Below are positions 6,895 through 15,604 of a stretch of 46,224 nucleotides of DNA, piece after piece. Below the pieces are notes generated by a model. It was not told the DNA's origin. It saw nothing but the letters and a program-made list of their open reading frames with translations, and did not search any database. The stretch is from Deltaproteobacteria bacterium. Lineage in GTDB: Bacteria > Desulfobacterota > DSM-4660 > Desulfatiglandales > Desulfatiglandaceae. Both the position numbers and the translations under genes were made by a program. Every line of letters starts with the position of its first letter. Within the stretch, counting starts at the first letter, position 1. The stretch spans positions 1 through 46,224 of the forward strand of contig JAFDDR010000003.1 of NCBI GenBank assembly GCA_019310785.1. The letters run 5' to 3'.

Positions 6895-7704
6895 ATGATC
6901 CGTGAATTATTCAATGTGCGAGACAGGATTGTGGTTATTACCGGCGGTCTTGGGCAGTTAGGGGGGCAGTACAGTGTTGCCCTTCTTGAAAGAGGTGCCC
7001 GGGTAGCAGTTCTTGATTTACCTGAAGACCCGGGTTCAGCACTGGACCGGTTTGGTCCGGAGGAGAAAGTCCTGTATATCTCTGCTGATGTGACGGATAA
7101 GATGTCACTATCGACTGGGTTGAAACTAGTGAAAGAGAAATGGGGCACACCCCATGCCCTTATCAACAATGCGGCCCTGGACTCACCCCCAGATGCACCT
7201 TCAGAGGAAAATGGCCCTTTTGAGAATTATCCCGAAGAATCTTGGGAAAGAGTCATGGATGTGAATGTCAAGGGCGTTTTTTTAGCCTGCCAAATAATAG
7301 GCGGGGCTATGGCCGAGGCCGGACGGGGTTCCATTGTCAACGTCAGTTCCACCTATGGCGTGCTTTCACCGGACCAAAACCTGTATGAATATCGCAAGGA
7401 ACAGGGAAAAGGATTTTTCAAGCCGGTGGCCTATTCCGCATCCAAGTCTGCCCTGCTCAACCTTACGCGTTATCTGGCCACATATTGGGCGCCCAATGGG
7501 GTGCGTGTCAATACCATAACTCTGGGCGGTGTTTTTAACAACCAGGACGATAGATTTCTTGAAGGGTACCACGCAAGGGTTCCTCTGGGTCGCATGGCCA
7601 GGGAAGACGAATACAACGGGGCCATCATTTTTCTGGTTTCCGATGCCTCGTCCTATATGACAGGAAGCAATCTGGTCATAGACGGCGGCTGGACAGCATG
7701 GTAG
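6895..7704 (+). CDS. SDR-family oxidoreductase (PtmA-like)
   Basis: A 269-residue classical short-chain dehydrogenase. Cofactor motif TGGLGQLG at residues 16-23, INNAA, catalytic Ser in NVSSTYG (residues 149-155), YSASK with Y180 and K184, and a C-terminal VSDASSYMTGSNLVIDGG segment that closes the family pattern. The NVSSTYG-VLSPDQ context resembles PtmA of Campylobacter, an SDR tied to flagellin legionaminate-type modification, and many SDRs next to NeuB genes. It presumably oxidises or reduces a sugar hydroxyl with NAD(P). A GGAGAGGG ribosome-binding site precedes ATG 6895, 29 bases after the NeuB-like gene. Confidence 0.88.
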   Translation: MIRELFNVRDRIVVITGGLGQLGGQYSVALLERGARVAVLDLPEDPGSALDRFGPEEKVLYISADVTDKMSLSTGLKLVKEKWGTPHALINNAALDSPPDAPSEENGPFENYPEESWERVMDVNVKGVFLACQIIGGAMAEAGRGSIVNVSSTYGVLSPDQNLYEYRKEQGKGFFKPVAYSASKSALLNLTRYLATYWAPNGVRVNTITLGGVFNNQDDRFLEGYHARVPLGRMAREDEYNGAIIFLVSDASSYMTGSNLVIDGGWTAW

Positions 7705-7750
7705 GTCGGCGAACAGTTACATTGTGATTGACAATAAGAAGGGATGTAAT

Positions 7751-9220
7751 ATGGAGATGCTCATGCCGGATATCGTTTTAAATTGGATAGGGGGCGAGGA
7801 ATTTCCCGCCCTGTCCGGAAAATATCTTGAAAAGTTGAATCCTGCATCAGGGAAGATCCTGTGCCGTCTGGCGCGGTCAGAGGGTGAAGATATTGTTCGA
7901 GCAGTTGATGTAGCAAAAAAGGCCCAGCCTTTATGGGGAGAGATGCCACCTGTACAGCGGGGTATGCTACTCAATGACCTGGCCATGGGCATGAAAGAGC
8001 GGAGAGAAGATATTGCCGGGATTGTAGCAATCGAGACTGGCAAATCGTACAAGGAGGCAGTGGGCGAGACCGACGGCGCAATAGCCTTGGGTCTCTTTTA
8101 TGCGGGAGAGGGACAACGACTTTACGGCAGGACCACCACCAGTGGTGTGACCAACAAATACGCCATGACCGTTCGCCAGCCCATAGGGGTGGCCGGCCTT
8201 ATAATTGCGGCGAACACACCCATCGCGAATGTGGCATGGAAGATCTTTCCTGCCATGATTTGCGGTAATGCCGTGATTCTCAAAGCGGCAGAGGATACCC
8301 CGGCAACGGCCTGGATCGTTGGGGCAATTGCTAAGGAAATCGGGCTTCCGCATGGCGTTTTGAATATTATGCAGGGGCTGGGGGAGGAATGCGGGGCACC
8401 TCTCGTTGCCCACCCTGATGTGGGTGTAGTCAGTTTTACAGGTTCCACAAGGGTGGGAAGGATGATCGCGGAAGAAACGGGCAAACGTCTGGCCAGGGTT
8501 TCTCTGGAACTTGGGGGGAAGAATCCCCTTGTGGTATGTGATGACGCGGACCTGGATAACGCTGCCAAATGGGTTCTTTTATCCGCCTTCAGTAATGCGG
8601 GTCAGCGTTGTGCCTCTGCGAGCCGCGTAATTATTTTCGAGGATATATATGAGAAATTCCGTGAACAGTTAATTTCTGAAACAGACAAGCTCAAAGTAGG
8701 CTCGACTGACGAGGATGATTTTGGCCCCGTCATTAATAAAAGCCAGCTTGATAACATGCTCGCTGTAGTGGACCGGGCTAAGAAAGAGGGGGCAATAGTT
8801 CTTATAGGCGGGGACCGCATGACGGACACGGATCACATCGATGGGTTCTATATGGCTCCCACGTTGATTGAGAATGTGGATATGAAGGACGAAATTTCCA
8901 CGACAGAGCTGTTTGGTCCAATTGCCTGTCTTTACAGGGCAAGGGATTTTAAACAGGCCCTGGACATGGCAAATGACTCGCCTTACGGGCTTACGGCCTG
9001 TATCCACGCAAAAAGCATCCACAGAGCCATTGAGTTCACCCAGAAGGTTCAGACCGGCGTGGTTGTAGTAAATGCGGGGACATATGGGAGTGAACCTCAC
9101 ATGCCGTTCGGGGGATTCAAGCAGTCGGGTAACGGGACGAGGGAGCCCGGAACAGAGGCGCTGGATATCTATTCGGCACTGAAAGATATCTATGTCAATA
9201 TCGATCCTTCAAAGCTATAA
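7751..9220 (+). CDS. NAD(P)-dependent aldehyde dehydrogenase
   Basis: A 489-residue ALDH of normal family length. Catalytic Glu in ELGGKN (E253), nucleophile Cys in NAGQRCAS (C287), and the C-terminal MPFGGFKQSGNGTREPG motif are all intact, so it should oxidise an aldehyde to a carboxylate. I chose ATG 7751, which has AAGGGA six bases upstream; the open frame continues back to a GTG at 7724 without a site. ALDHs are unusual inside glycan loci. Between a PtmA-like SDR and a transketolase it may make a uronate-like or carboxylated precursor, but the substrate is not inferable. Confidence 0.9.
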   Translation: MEMLMPDIVLNWIGGEEFPALSGKYLEKLNPASGKILCRLARSEGEDIVRAVDVAKKAQPLWGEMPPVQRGMLLNDLAMGMKERREDIAGIVAIETGKSYKEAVGETDGAIALGLFYAGEGQRLYGRTTTSGVTNKYAMTVRQPIGVAGLIIAANTPIANVAWKIFPAMICGNAVILKAAEDTPATAWIVGAIAKEIGLPHGVLNIMQGLGEECGAPLVAHPDVGVVSFTGSTRVGRMIAEETGKRLARVSLELGGKNPLVVCDDADLDNAAKWVLLSAFSNAGQRCASASRVIIFEDIYEKFREQLISETDKLKVGSTDEDDFGPVINKSQLDNMLAVVDRAKKEGAIVLIGGDRMTDTDHIDGFYMAPTLIENVDMKDEISTTELFGPIACLYRARDFKQALDMANDSPYGLTACIHAKSIHRAIEFTQKVQTGVVVVNAGTYGSEPHMPFGGFKQSGNGTREPGTEALDIYSALKDIYVNIDPSKL

Positions 9221-9286
9221 AGCCCTTTAACAACAAACCGAAGTTTTTCCTGTAAGCCTTCCTGATCCATTCATTCGGGTGACATT

Positions 9287-11209
9287 ATGATTTCTCTAAA
9301 CATGATTCCCAGCGAAGAATTTAAGCGAATCGGGCAAGCGAATCTGCCGGATTACCAAAAGCTGGCTCTTGTGGCGGATATGTGCCGGGCCAACGCATTG
9401 ACTTCCGTAAAAATTGCAGGTTCCGGTCATCTTGGTTCCAGCCTTAGCGCCATGGATATCGTGATTTTTCTTTATTACAAAGAGATGAATACGATTGACC
9501 TGGGCCTGGAACACCCGGACAGGGATGTCTATTTTTCATCAAAGGGCCATGATGTTCCAGGGCTGTATTCGGTGCTTTATTCATTAGGTGTCTTACCACG
9601 CGAGAAACTGCTGAAACTCAGGCGATTGGGCGGGCTGGACGGACATCCCGATGTTGGCATTCCGGGCATTGAAAGCAATTCAGGTTCCCTGGGCATGGGC
9701 ATCTCAAAGGGAAAAGGGATGGCATTTGCGAAACGTCTGGCAGGACGAAAGGGGAGGATATTTGTCCTGACAGGCGATGGGGAACTCCAGGAGGGCCAGA
9801 TATTTGAGGGCTTTCAGACTGCGGCCCATCAAGGTATCAATAATCTCATTGCAATCGTGGACCATAACAAGGTCCAGTCGGACAAAATGGTTGATGAAAT
9901 TGCCGGCCTTGGAGAGTTTGAATCTAAGTTCCGGAACTTTGGTTGGTATGTGAGACGCTGTGACGGGCATGATTTTCGGCAGTTGACTGAGGTCATGTCC
10001 GATTTTGCTGAAGTAATCGATCGTCCGAAAATCCTCATTGCCGATACCATCAAGGGCCGCGGCATATCTTTTATGGAACATCCAAAGGCGTTTGTTGATG
10101 GAAAAGGGTTGTATCGCTGGCATGCGGGTGCGCCTGATGACCAGGCGTTTACAGCGGGCTATGAAGAGGTTATAGATCGTGTAAATAGTCGATTGACTGA
10201 GGAGAATCTGGCCTTACTCCGGCTTGAAGATATCCCTTTAGAAAAGAAAGAAAAAAGCGGCGTGTCCCCGGAGTACGTGGCCGACGCCTTCGGAGAGGCG
10301 CTCGTTGAGATTGCTGTAGAACGGAAGGAACTGGTGGTTTTGGATGCAGATCTTGCCGCAGACTGCCGGATACGGGGTTTTGAAGAGAGATACCCGGAGC
10401 GCTTTATAGAAAACGGGATAGCGGAACAGGACCTGGTTTCGACGGCTGGAGGTCTCGCCCTCCAGGGCTTTTTGCCGGTGGTAAATTCCTTTGCTGCATT
10501 TCTGGCATCACGAGCCAATGAACAAATCTACACAAATGCCTGCGAAGGTACAAGGATCATCTATGCCTGTCATTATGCCGGTCTCATACCTGCCGGACCG
10601 GGCAAATCACATCAGAGTATCCGGGATATTTCTCTTTTTGGGGCCTTGCCAAATTTTGAAATAATACAGCCCTGCAACGCCGTGGAAACCCGCATGGCGA
10701 TAAAATACTGCGTCAATGAAACAGAGAATAACTGTGTATTGCGTCTTATCATAGGCCCATCTCCGCGTGTCATTCAACTGCCAACAGATTATGAACTCAA
10801 ACCCGGAAAGGGTTCTGTTTTAAGAGACGGAAGAGATGCAGTGCTATTTGCCTATGGCCCCGTCATGTTGCATGAGGCCATTTTAGCGGGTGAGATCCTG
10901 GAAGCGCAAAATTTCTCGCTCAGGGTTGTTAATATGCCCTGGCTTAACCACGTAGACCCTGGCTGGTTGGCGGACATGATATGGGATTGCCCTGGAATTT
11001 ATGTCTTGGAAGATCATTCACCGGTTGGCGGTCTTGGCGACCATTTGCTCAAGGTGATAACCAGGGAAGGGCTTATGAAAGCGAAAAGTTTTGACTGCAT
11101 TGCCGTTGAAGGATTTCCTGCCTGCGGTACGCCGCCTGAGGTTTTGAAATATCATGGTATGGATGGTAGCTCTCTTGCACAGAGGATTTATTCCGGGCGC
11201 AAAAAATAA
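9287..11209 (+). CDS. Transketolase (full length)
   Basis: A 640-residue protein carrying both transketolase halves: GHLGSSLSAMD and SSKGHD near the start, ThDP motif beginning GDG at residues 163-165 with DHNK(VQSD) after it, and the pyrimidine-domain GIAEQ with E380. These match ThDP-dependent ketol transfer. Housekeeping transketolase belongs to the pentose phosphate pathway; a copy within a glycan locus suggests making a special precursor (a tetrose, pentose or heptulose) or moving a two-carbon unit onto a sugar. Many genomes split this enzyme into two genes; here it is one. The start at 9287 has only a weak GGTGA site. Confidence 0.88.
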   Translation: MISLNMIPSEEFKRIGQANLPDYQKLALVADMCRANALTSVKIAGSGHLGSSLSAMDIVIFLYYKEMNTIDLGLEHPDRDVYFSSKGHDVPGLYSVLYSLGVLPREKLLKLRRLGGLDGHPDVGIPGIESNSGSLGMGISKGKGMAFAKRLAGRKGRIFVLTGDGELQEGQIFEGFQTAAHQGINNLIAIVDHNKVQSDKMVDEIAGLGEFESKFRNFGWYVRRCDGHDFRQLTEVMSDFAEVIDRPKILIADTIKGRGISFMEHPKAFVDGKGLYRWHAGAPDDQAFTAGYEEVIDRVNSRLTEENLALLRLEDIPLEKKEKSGVSPEYVADAFGEALVEIAVERKELVVLDADLAADCRIRGFEERYPERFIENGIAEQDLVSTAGGLALQGFLPVVNSFAAFLASRANEQIYTNACEGTRIIYACHYAGLIPAGPGKSHQSIRDISLFGALPNFEIIQPCNAVETRMAIKYCVNETENNCVLRLIIGPSPRVIQLPTDYELKPGKGSVLRDGRDAVLFAYGPVMLHEAILAGEILEAQNFSLRVVNMPWLNHVDPGWLADMIWDCPGIYVLEDHSPVGGLGDHLLKVITREGLMKAKSFDCIAVEGFPACGTPPEVLKYHGMDGSSLAQRIYSGRKK

Positions 11210-11268
11210 TATTCCGTTTTTCTCCCATTAAGTGATTCAGAAAATGCTGTTTAGAGGTTAAGGCGCTT

Positions 11269-12048
11269 ATGAAAATTGTTATTTTATGCGGAGGTCTGGG
11301 CACGCGTCTTCGAGAAGAGACTGAGTTCCGCCCAAAACCAATGGTGAATATCGGCGGTAGACCGATCCTGTGGCATATAATGAAGATATACGCCCATTAC
11401 GGTTTCACGGATTTTGTCCTTGCCCTAGGCTATAAGGGCGAAATGATCAAGAACTATTTCTGCAACTATGAACTAATGAACAACGATGTAACAATTGAAC
11501 TGGGAAAACCTGAGAAGATCCAATTTCACCAAACACATGACGAGACCGGTTGGAAAATCACGCTTGCCGACACAGGTGAAAAGGCCCTCAAGGGTTCTCG
11601 GTTGAAGCGGGTGGAAAAGTATATTGATGGAGATATCTTTATGGTGACCTACGGAGACGGTCTTGCAAATGTGGATATCAGTAGGCTTCTGAAATTTCAT
11701 AAGAGCCATGGAAAATATGGGACCGTAACCGGTATAAATCCAGCTTCTCGTTTTGGAGAGTTGAAAATTAGAGGCGATAATGTTGAAAGTTTCATTGAGA
11801 AACCGAGGGACACAAGTGGCCTGGTAAATGGGGGCTTTTTTGTATTTAACAGGGAGATTTTTGATTATCTTTCCCCGGATGAAAATTGTGATCTCGAAAT
11901 CGGCCCTCTGGAGGAAATTTCCCGCAAAGGACAACTCATGGTTTACAAACACACACGGTTTTGGGCTTGTATGGACACCCTGAGGGATATGGATTATCTG
12001 AACACTCTCTGGCGGCAGGGAAAAGCAGAGTGGAAGGTGTGGGATTGA
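11269..12048 (+). CDS. rfbF: Glucose-1-phosphate cytidylyltransferase
   Basis: A 259-residue nucleotidyltransferase. The signature GGLGTRL (residues 8-14) followed by EETEFRPKPMVNIGGRPILW is characteristic of RfbF/DdhA, which makes CDP-glucose from glucose-1-phosphate and CTP. DGLANVDI and a C-terminal WACMDTLRD segment also match the subgroup. Length is normal. The CDP-glucose 4,6-dehydratase gene follows seven bases later, which strongly supports the function. It opens module B of the locus. Confidence 0.93.
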   Translation: MKIVILCGGLGTRLREETEFRPKPMVNIGGRPILWHIMKIYAHYGFTDFVLALGYKGEMIKNYFCNYELMNNDVTIELGKPEKIQFHQTHDETGWKITLADTGEKALKGSRLKRVEKYIDGDIFMVTYGDGLANVDISRLLKFHKSHGKYGTVTGINPASRFGELKIRGDNVESFIEKPRDTSGLVNGGFFVFNREIFDYLSPDENCDLEIGPLEEISRKGQLMVYKHTRFWACMDTLRDMDYLNTLWRQGKAEWKVWD

Positions 12049-12055
12049 GGCAGGC

Positions 12056-13171
12056 ATGTTCGGGAATATTTACAGCGGCAAAAGGGTTCTGGTCACCGGC
12101 CATACCGGATTCAAGGGTTCGTGGCTGGTGTTATGGCTGTCGGAATTGGGTGCAGAGGTAATTGGGCTTTCCCTGCCGCCTGAAACAGACCCAAACCATT
12201 ACGGGCTGCTGGGACTGGACATCCATTCCGTTTTTCATGACATCGGGGAGGCGGATCCGGTGTATCGCACGGTTGCTGAGTTTAGACCGGAAATAGTGTT
12301 TCATTTAGCCGCCCAGGCTTTGGTCCGAAGGTCCTATCGAAAGCCGGCGGAGACCTTTGGAACAAATGTCATGGGGACAGTCCATGTTCTCGAGGCCTGC
12401 CGCATGACCGATTCGGTACGTGCCGTGGTGATCGTCACAAGTGACAAGTGCTATGAAAATCGTGAGTGGATATGGGGATACCGCGAAAGCGACAGGCTTG
12501 GCGGACACGATCCCTACAGCGCGTCTAAGGGTTGTGCGGAGCTGGTAACTGCGGCCTATCGGCGATCGTTCTTCCCGGTTAGGAAGTACGGCGAAACACA
12601 TGAGGTATTAGTGGCCTCAGCCAGGGCGGGAAATGTTCTGGGTGGTGGGGACTGGGCCGAGGACAGGTTGGTTCCCGATGTCATGCGCGCCGCCTCAGAA
12701 AGACGAAAGGTCTGGATTCGAAATCCCGAGGCTACTCGGCCCTGGCAGCATGTCCTGGAACCGTTGAGTGGTTACCTGATGCTTGGAAGTGGATTGTTCA
12801 AGGGAAATAAGGCCCTCTCGGGAGCCTGGAATTTCGGGCCCAACCAAGAAGGGCACAGGACTGTCAAGGCCGTGCTCCAGGAATTGGGGCGCTACTGGTC
12901 CCAAATCGATTATGAGACAACGGAAAATGAAGAAAACCCGCATGAGGCCGGGCTCCTTAACTTGGACTGTTCCCGGGCGTTCACCCTCCTACGTTGGAAC
13001 CCGGTATGGGATACATCGCAGACCCTTTTCCACACTGCTCTGTGGTACAAGAAATTCTACGAGACACGCAAACTTACCAGCCGCGATAACCTGGCCGAAT
13101 ATGTTGCCGAGGCCGGACAGAAAAGGCTCCCCTGGGCTGATGTTGAGGATTCACCCGACACCACTTTATGA
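12056..13171 (+). CDS. rfbG: CDP-glucose 4,6-dehydratase
   Basis: A 371-residue extended SDR. GHTGFKG at residues 15-21 is the signature of the RfbG/DdhB subgroup; VTSDKCYEN and YSASK (Y154, K158) follow, then GGGDWAEDRLVPD and RPWQHVLEPLSGYL, all typical. It converts CDP-glucose to CDP-4-keto-6-deoxyglucose. With rfbF upstream the first two steps of a CDP-6-deoxyhexose pathway are present. The 3-dehydrase RfbH, needed for 3,6-dideoxysugars, is absent from the window, so the product is probably not abequose, tyvelose or paratose. The end overlaps the next gene by 32 bases. Confidence 0.93.
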   Translation: MFGNIYSGKRVLVTGHTGFKGSWLVLWLSELGAEVIGLSLPPETDPNHYGLLGLDIHSVFHDIGEADPVYRTVAEFRPEIVFHLAAQALVRRSYRKPAETFGTNVMGTVHVLEACRMTDSVRAVVIVTSDKCYENREWIWGYRESDRLGGHDPYSASKGCAELVTAAYRRSFFPVRKYGETHEVLVASARAGNVLGGGDWAEDRLVPDVMRAASERRKVWIRNPEATRPWQHVLEPLSGYLMLGSGLFKGNKALSGAWNFGPNQEGHRTVKAVLQELGRYWSQIDYETTENEENPHEAGLLNLDCSRAFTLLRWNPVWDTSQTLFHTALWYKKFYETRKLTSRDNLAEYVAEAGQKRLPWADVEDSPDTTL

Positions 13172-13697
13172 TGTCAGGATTATAGAACCGGAACCCTTTG
13201 CAGACGAACGGGGATGGTTCGGCCGTCTGTTCTGCCAGAAGGAACTCCGGCAGCTTTTGGATAGTAGATCTATCGTTCAGATCAACCATTCCCTGACTGT
13301 TTGTAAGGGCGCAATCCGGGGGCTTCACTTCCAGTCTCCGCCTAAGGCCGAGAAGAAGTTCGTGAGGTGCCTGCGCGGCTCGGTATTTGATGTGGCGGTA
13401 GATCTGCGATATGGATCTCCGACCTTTCTGAAATGGCACGGCGAAAGGTTAAGCGAGGAAAACATGAAGACAATGTATGTGCCGGAGGGATTTGCCCACG
13501 GATTTCAGACGCTCGATGAAAATACAGAGCTACTGTATCTCCATACCGAGTTCTACAGCCCGGAACATGAGGGTGCGGTTCGATACGACGAACCAATGAT
13601 CGATATTTCCTGGCCGCTGGAGATCACCGATATCTCCGACAGAGATCGATCACATGCCTTGTTGACGGGTAATTTCAAGGGGATAGTCCTACAATGA
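13140..13697 (+). CDS. RmlC-like sugar 3,5-epimerase (cupin)
   Basis: A 185-residue cupin of dTDP-4-dehydrorhamnose 3,5-epimerase (RmlC/RfbC) type. RGLHFQ contains the usual catalytic His (H63); VPEGFAHGFQTLDE and the TELLY segment follow. Family members epimerise C3 and/or C5 of a 4-keto-6-deoxy NDP-sugar. Here the neighbours supply CDP-4-keto-6-deoxyglucose, so a CDP sugar is the likely substrate (inference). The ATG at 13140 lies inside the dehydratase gene. A much longer open frame upstream is an artefact: its extra residues are the dehydratase in another frame. The stop overlaps the next ATG (ATGA). Confidence 0.88.
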   Translation: MLRIHPTPLYDVRIIEPEPFADERGWFGRLFCQKELRQLLDSRSIVQINHSLTVCKGAIRGLHFQSPPKAEKKFVRCLRGSVFDVAVDLRYGSPTFLKWHGERLSEENMKTMYVPEGFAHGFQTLDENTELLYLHTEFYSPEHEGAVRYDEPMIDISWPLEITDISDRDRSHALLTGNFKGIVLQ

Positions 13698-14929
13698 AAT
13701 GCCGTTTCTGCCATTCCTCCCTGAGCAATGAGTTCGTGGACCTGATCAATGCCCCGCCCTCCAATTCGTTTCTGGAAAAGGGACAGTTGAATGAACCCGA
13801 GGTTTTCTATCCTTTGCGTCTTTTTGTTTGTGAGAAGTGTTTCCTTGTTCAGATAGATGAGTACAAAAAATCAGGTGAAATATTTAACGAAGATTATGCC
13901 TATTTTTCTTCCTTTTCTTCGACTTGGCTGGATCACGCCAGGGATTATGTTGAGAGCATATGCGAGCGTCTCAGCCTGGATTCGCAGTCCTTTGTTATTG
14001 AAATAGGTTCCAACGATGGCTACTTGCTTCAATATTTCCAGGAGAGGAAAATTCCTTGTCTGGGAATTGAACCGACTAAAGGAACGGCCCAGGCTGCTCG
14101 GGAAAAGGATATTGATGTTTTAGAAGATTTTTTTGGAACCCACGTTGCCAATTCCATGGAATCTCAGGGGAAAAAGGCCGATCTGTTAATCGGCAACAAC
14201 GTGCTGGCCCATGTTCCGGATATTAATGATTTCGTAAAGGGCCTGAAGATTGCACTGAAAGATACAGGCACTATCACCATGGAGTTCCCTCACCTCATGC
14301 GTCTTGTCGAAGGCAATCAGTTTGATACCATATATCATGAGCATTTTTCCTATTTTTCTCTTTTTACAGTGCAAAAAATTTTTTCTGCTCATGGTCTGGA
14401 GCTATTTGATGTGGAGGAACTGGGAACCCATGGAGGCTCCCTGCGCATATATGCCGGTCATGAAGGACGTTCTTCAAAAGACAATTTTGAAAATATCGAA
14501 TGGCTATTGGAAAAGGAAAGAGCAGTTGGTATGCATTCGCTTTCCTATTATCAGAATTTTCAGGATCGTGTGGACAGGGTAAAAGATGAATTGCTTTCCT
14601 TCTTGATCGAGCAAAAGCGGAAGGGGAAAAAAGTTGTAGCCTACGGCGCAGCGGCCAAGGGAAATACCCTGCTGAATTATTGCGGCATAAGGAATGACCT
14701 CATAACATTTGTCGTGGATATTTCTCCTCACAAACAAGGCAAATTTCTCCCAGGAAGTCATATTCCCATTGTCCCCGTGGGAGAGATAACAACAGAGAGG
14801 CCGGACTATGTTCTTATCCTTCCCTGGAATATTCAAGACGAAATTGTAAATCAACTCCGATATATTGACGATTGGGGTGGTATATTTGTTGTGCCCATCC
14901 CAGATGTTCATTTGCGGAATTTTTTATGA
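13694..14929 (+). CDS. NDP-hexose C-methyltransferase (TylC3/NovU type)
   Basis: A 411-residue SAM-dependent methyltransferase with three parts: an N-terminal zinc-binding module (CRFCHSS, later CEKC), a class I core with VIEIGSNDGYLLQYF from about residue 98, and a C-terminal Rossmann-like domain beginning VVAYGAAAKGNTLL. This is the layout of TylC3, NovU and relatives, which C-methylate C3 or C5 of 4-keto-6-deoxy NDP-sugars. After a CDP-glucose 4,6-dehydratase and a 3,5-epimerase-like protein, it predicts a 6-deoxy hexose with a C-methyl branch (virenose-like or evalose-like). Position of methylation is not determined. Confidence 0.88.
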   Translation: MKCRFCHSSLSNEFVDLINAPPSNSFLEKGQLNEPEVFYPLRLFVCEKCFLVQIDEYKKSGEIFNEDYAYFSSFSSTWLDHARDYVESICERLSLDSQSFVIEIGSNDGYLLQYFQERKIPCLGIEPTKGTAQAAREKDIDVLEDFFGTHVANSMESQGKKADLLIGNNVLAHVPDINDFVKGLKIALKDTGTITMEFPHLMRLVEGNQFDTIYHEHFSYFSLFTVQKIFSAHGLELFDVEELGTHGGSLRIYAGHEGRSSKDNFENIEWLLEKERAVGMHSLSYYQNFQDRVDRVKDELLSFLIEQKRKGKKVVAYGAAAKGNTLLNYCGIRNDLITFVVDISPHKQGKFLPGSHIPIVPVGEITTERPDYVLILPWNIQDEIVNQLRYIDDWGGIFVVPIPDVHLRNFL

Positions 14930-14944
14930 ATGTTAGGGAGAATA

Positions 14945-15566
14945 ATGGAACGCGTCCGTAAAATTTTCGACAAAATATGAGATTTTTAATAAAATACTGA
15001 ATGTTAGCGGTTCTATTATAGAGTGTGGAGTATTGCATGGAGCAGGCTTGCTTGCTTGGACTAAATTAAGCAGTATATTGGAACCTGTGAACCATACGCG
15101 CAAGATTATCGGTTTTGATACATTTGAGGGTTTCCCCCACCTTCATGAAAAAGACACGGAAACAGGCACATCCTCTCATCTTAAAAAGCAAGCCCTGAGA
15201 GGATCTTCATACGAAAGTGTGTCAGAAGCGATAAGAGTCTATGATATGAATCGACCTTTGCAGCATATTTCAAAAATTGAATTGGTTAAAGGAGACATTT
15301 GCAAAACCGTCGAACAATACGTTCAAGATAATCCGCATCTTGTAGTGAGTTTACTTTATTTGGATGTTGATCTTTATTTACCGACTCGAAAGTCCATTGA
15401 AATCTTTGCTTCCAGGATGCCCAAAGGAGCCATTATATGCTTTGATGAACTTAATGCCCAGATATTTCCTGGAGAAACAATGGCTGTGCATGAAGTTTTG
15501 GGACTAAATAATCTTGAAATAAAAAGATTCACCTTCGACCCTTATGTTTCATACACTATTTTCTAA
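14945..15566 (+). pseudogene. TylF/MycF-type O-methyltransferase with one-base frameshift
   Basis: The reading frame from ATG 14945 (AGGGAG just upstream) gives MERVRKIFDKI and a TGA at 14978. The frame offset by one base continues through YEIFNKILNVSGSIIECGV, the typical N-terminal and SAM-binding part of TylF-type methyltransferases, then GFDTFEGFP, LDVDLY and FDE to the TAA at 15566. Removing one A from the AAAA run at 14972-14975 restores a 206-residue protein that joins smoothly (FDKYEIFNK). A TTG at 15033 could start a 177-residue remnant lacking part of the SAM site. Sugar O-methylation is the likely ancestral role. Sequencing error, phase variation at a short A-run, or true decay are all possible. 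The region is visibly AT-richer than modules A and B. Confidence 0.8.
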
Positions 15567-15604
15567 CAAAATATATTAGTGAATTTATAGGCCATTAAAG
15601 AATT

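Noticed and set aside
12783-13139. 119-codon N-terminal extension of the RmlC-like gene
   Set aside because: The extension overlaps rfbG in another frame and looks nothing like a protein domain; the cupin homology begins at ATG 13140.
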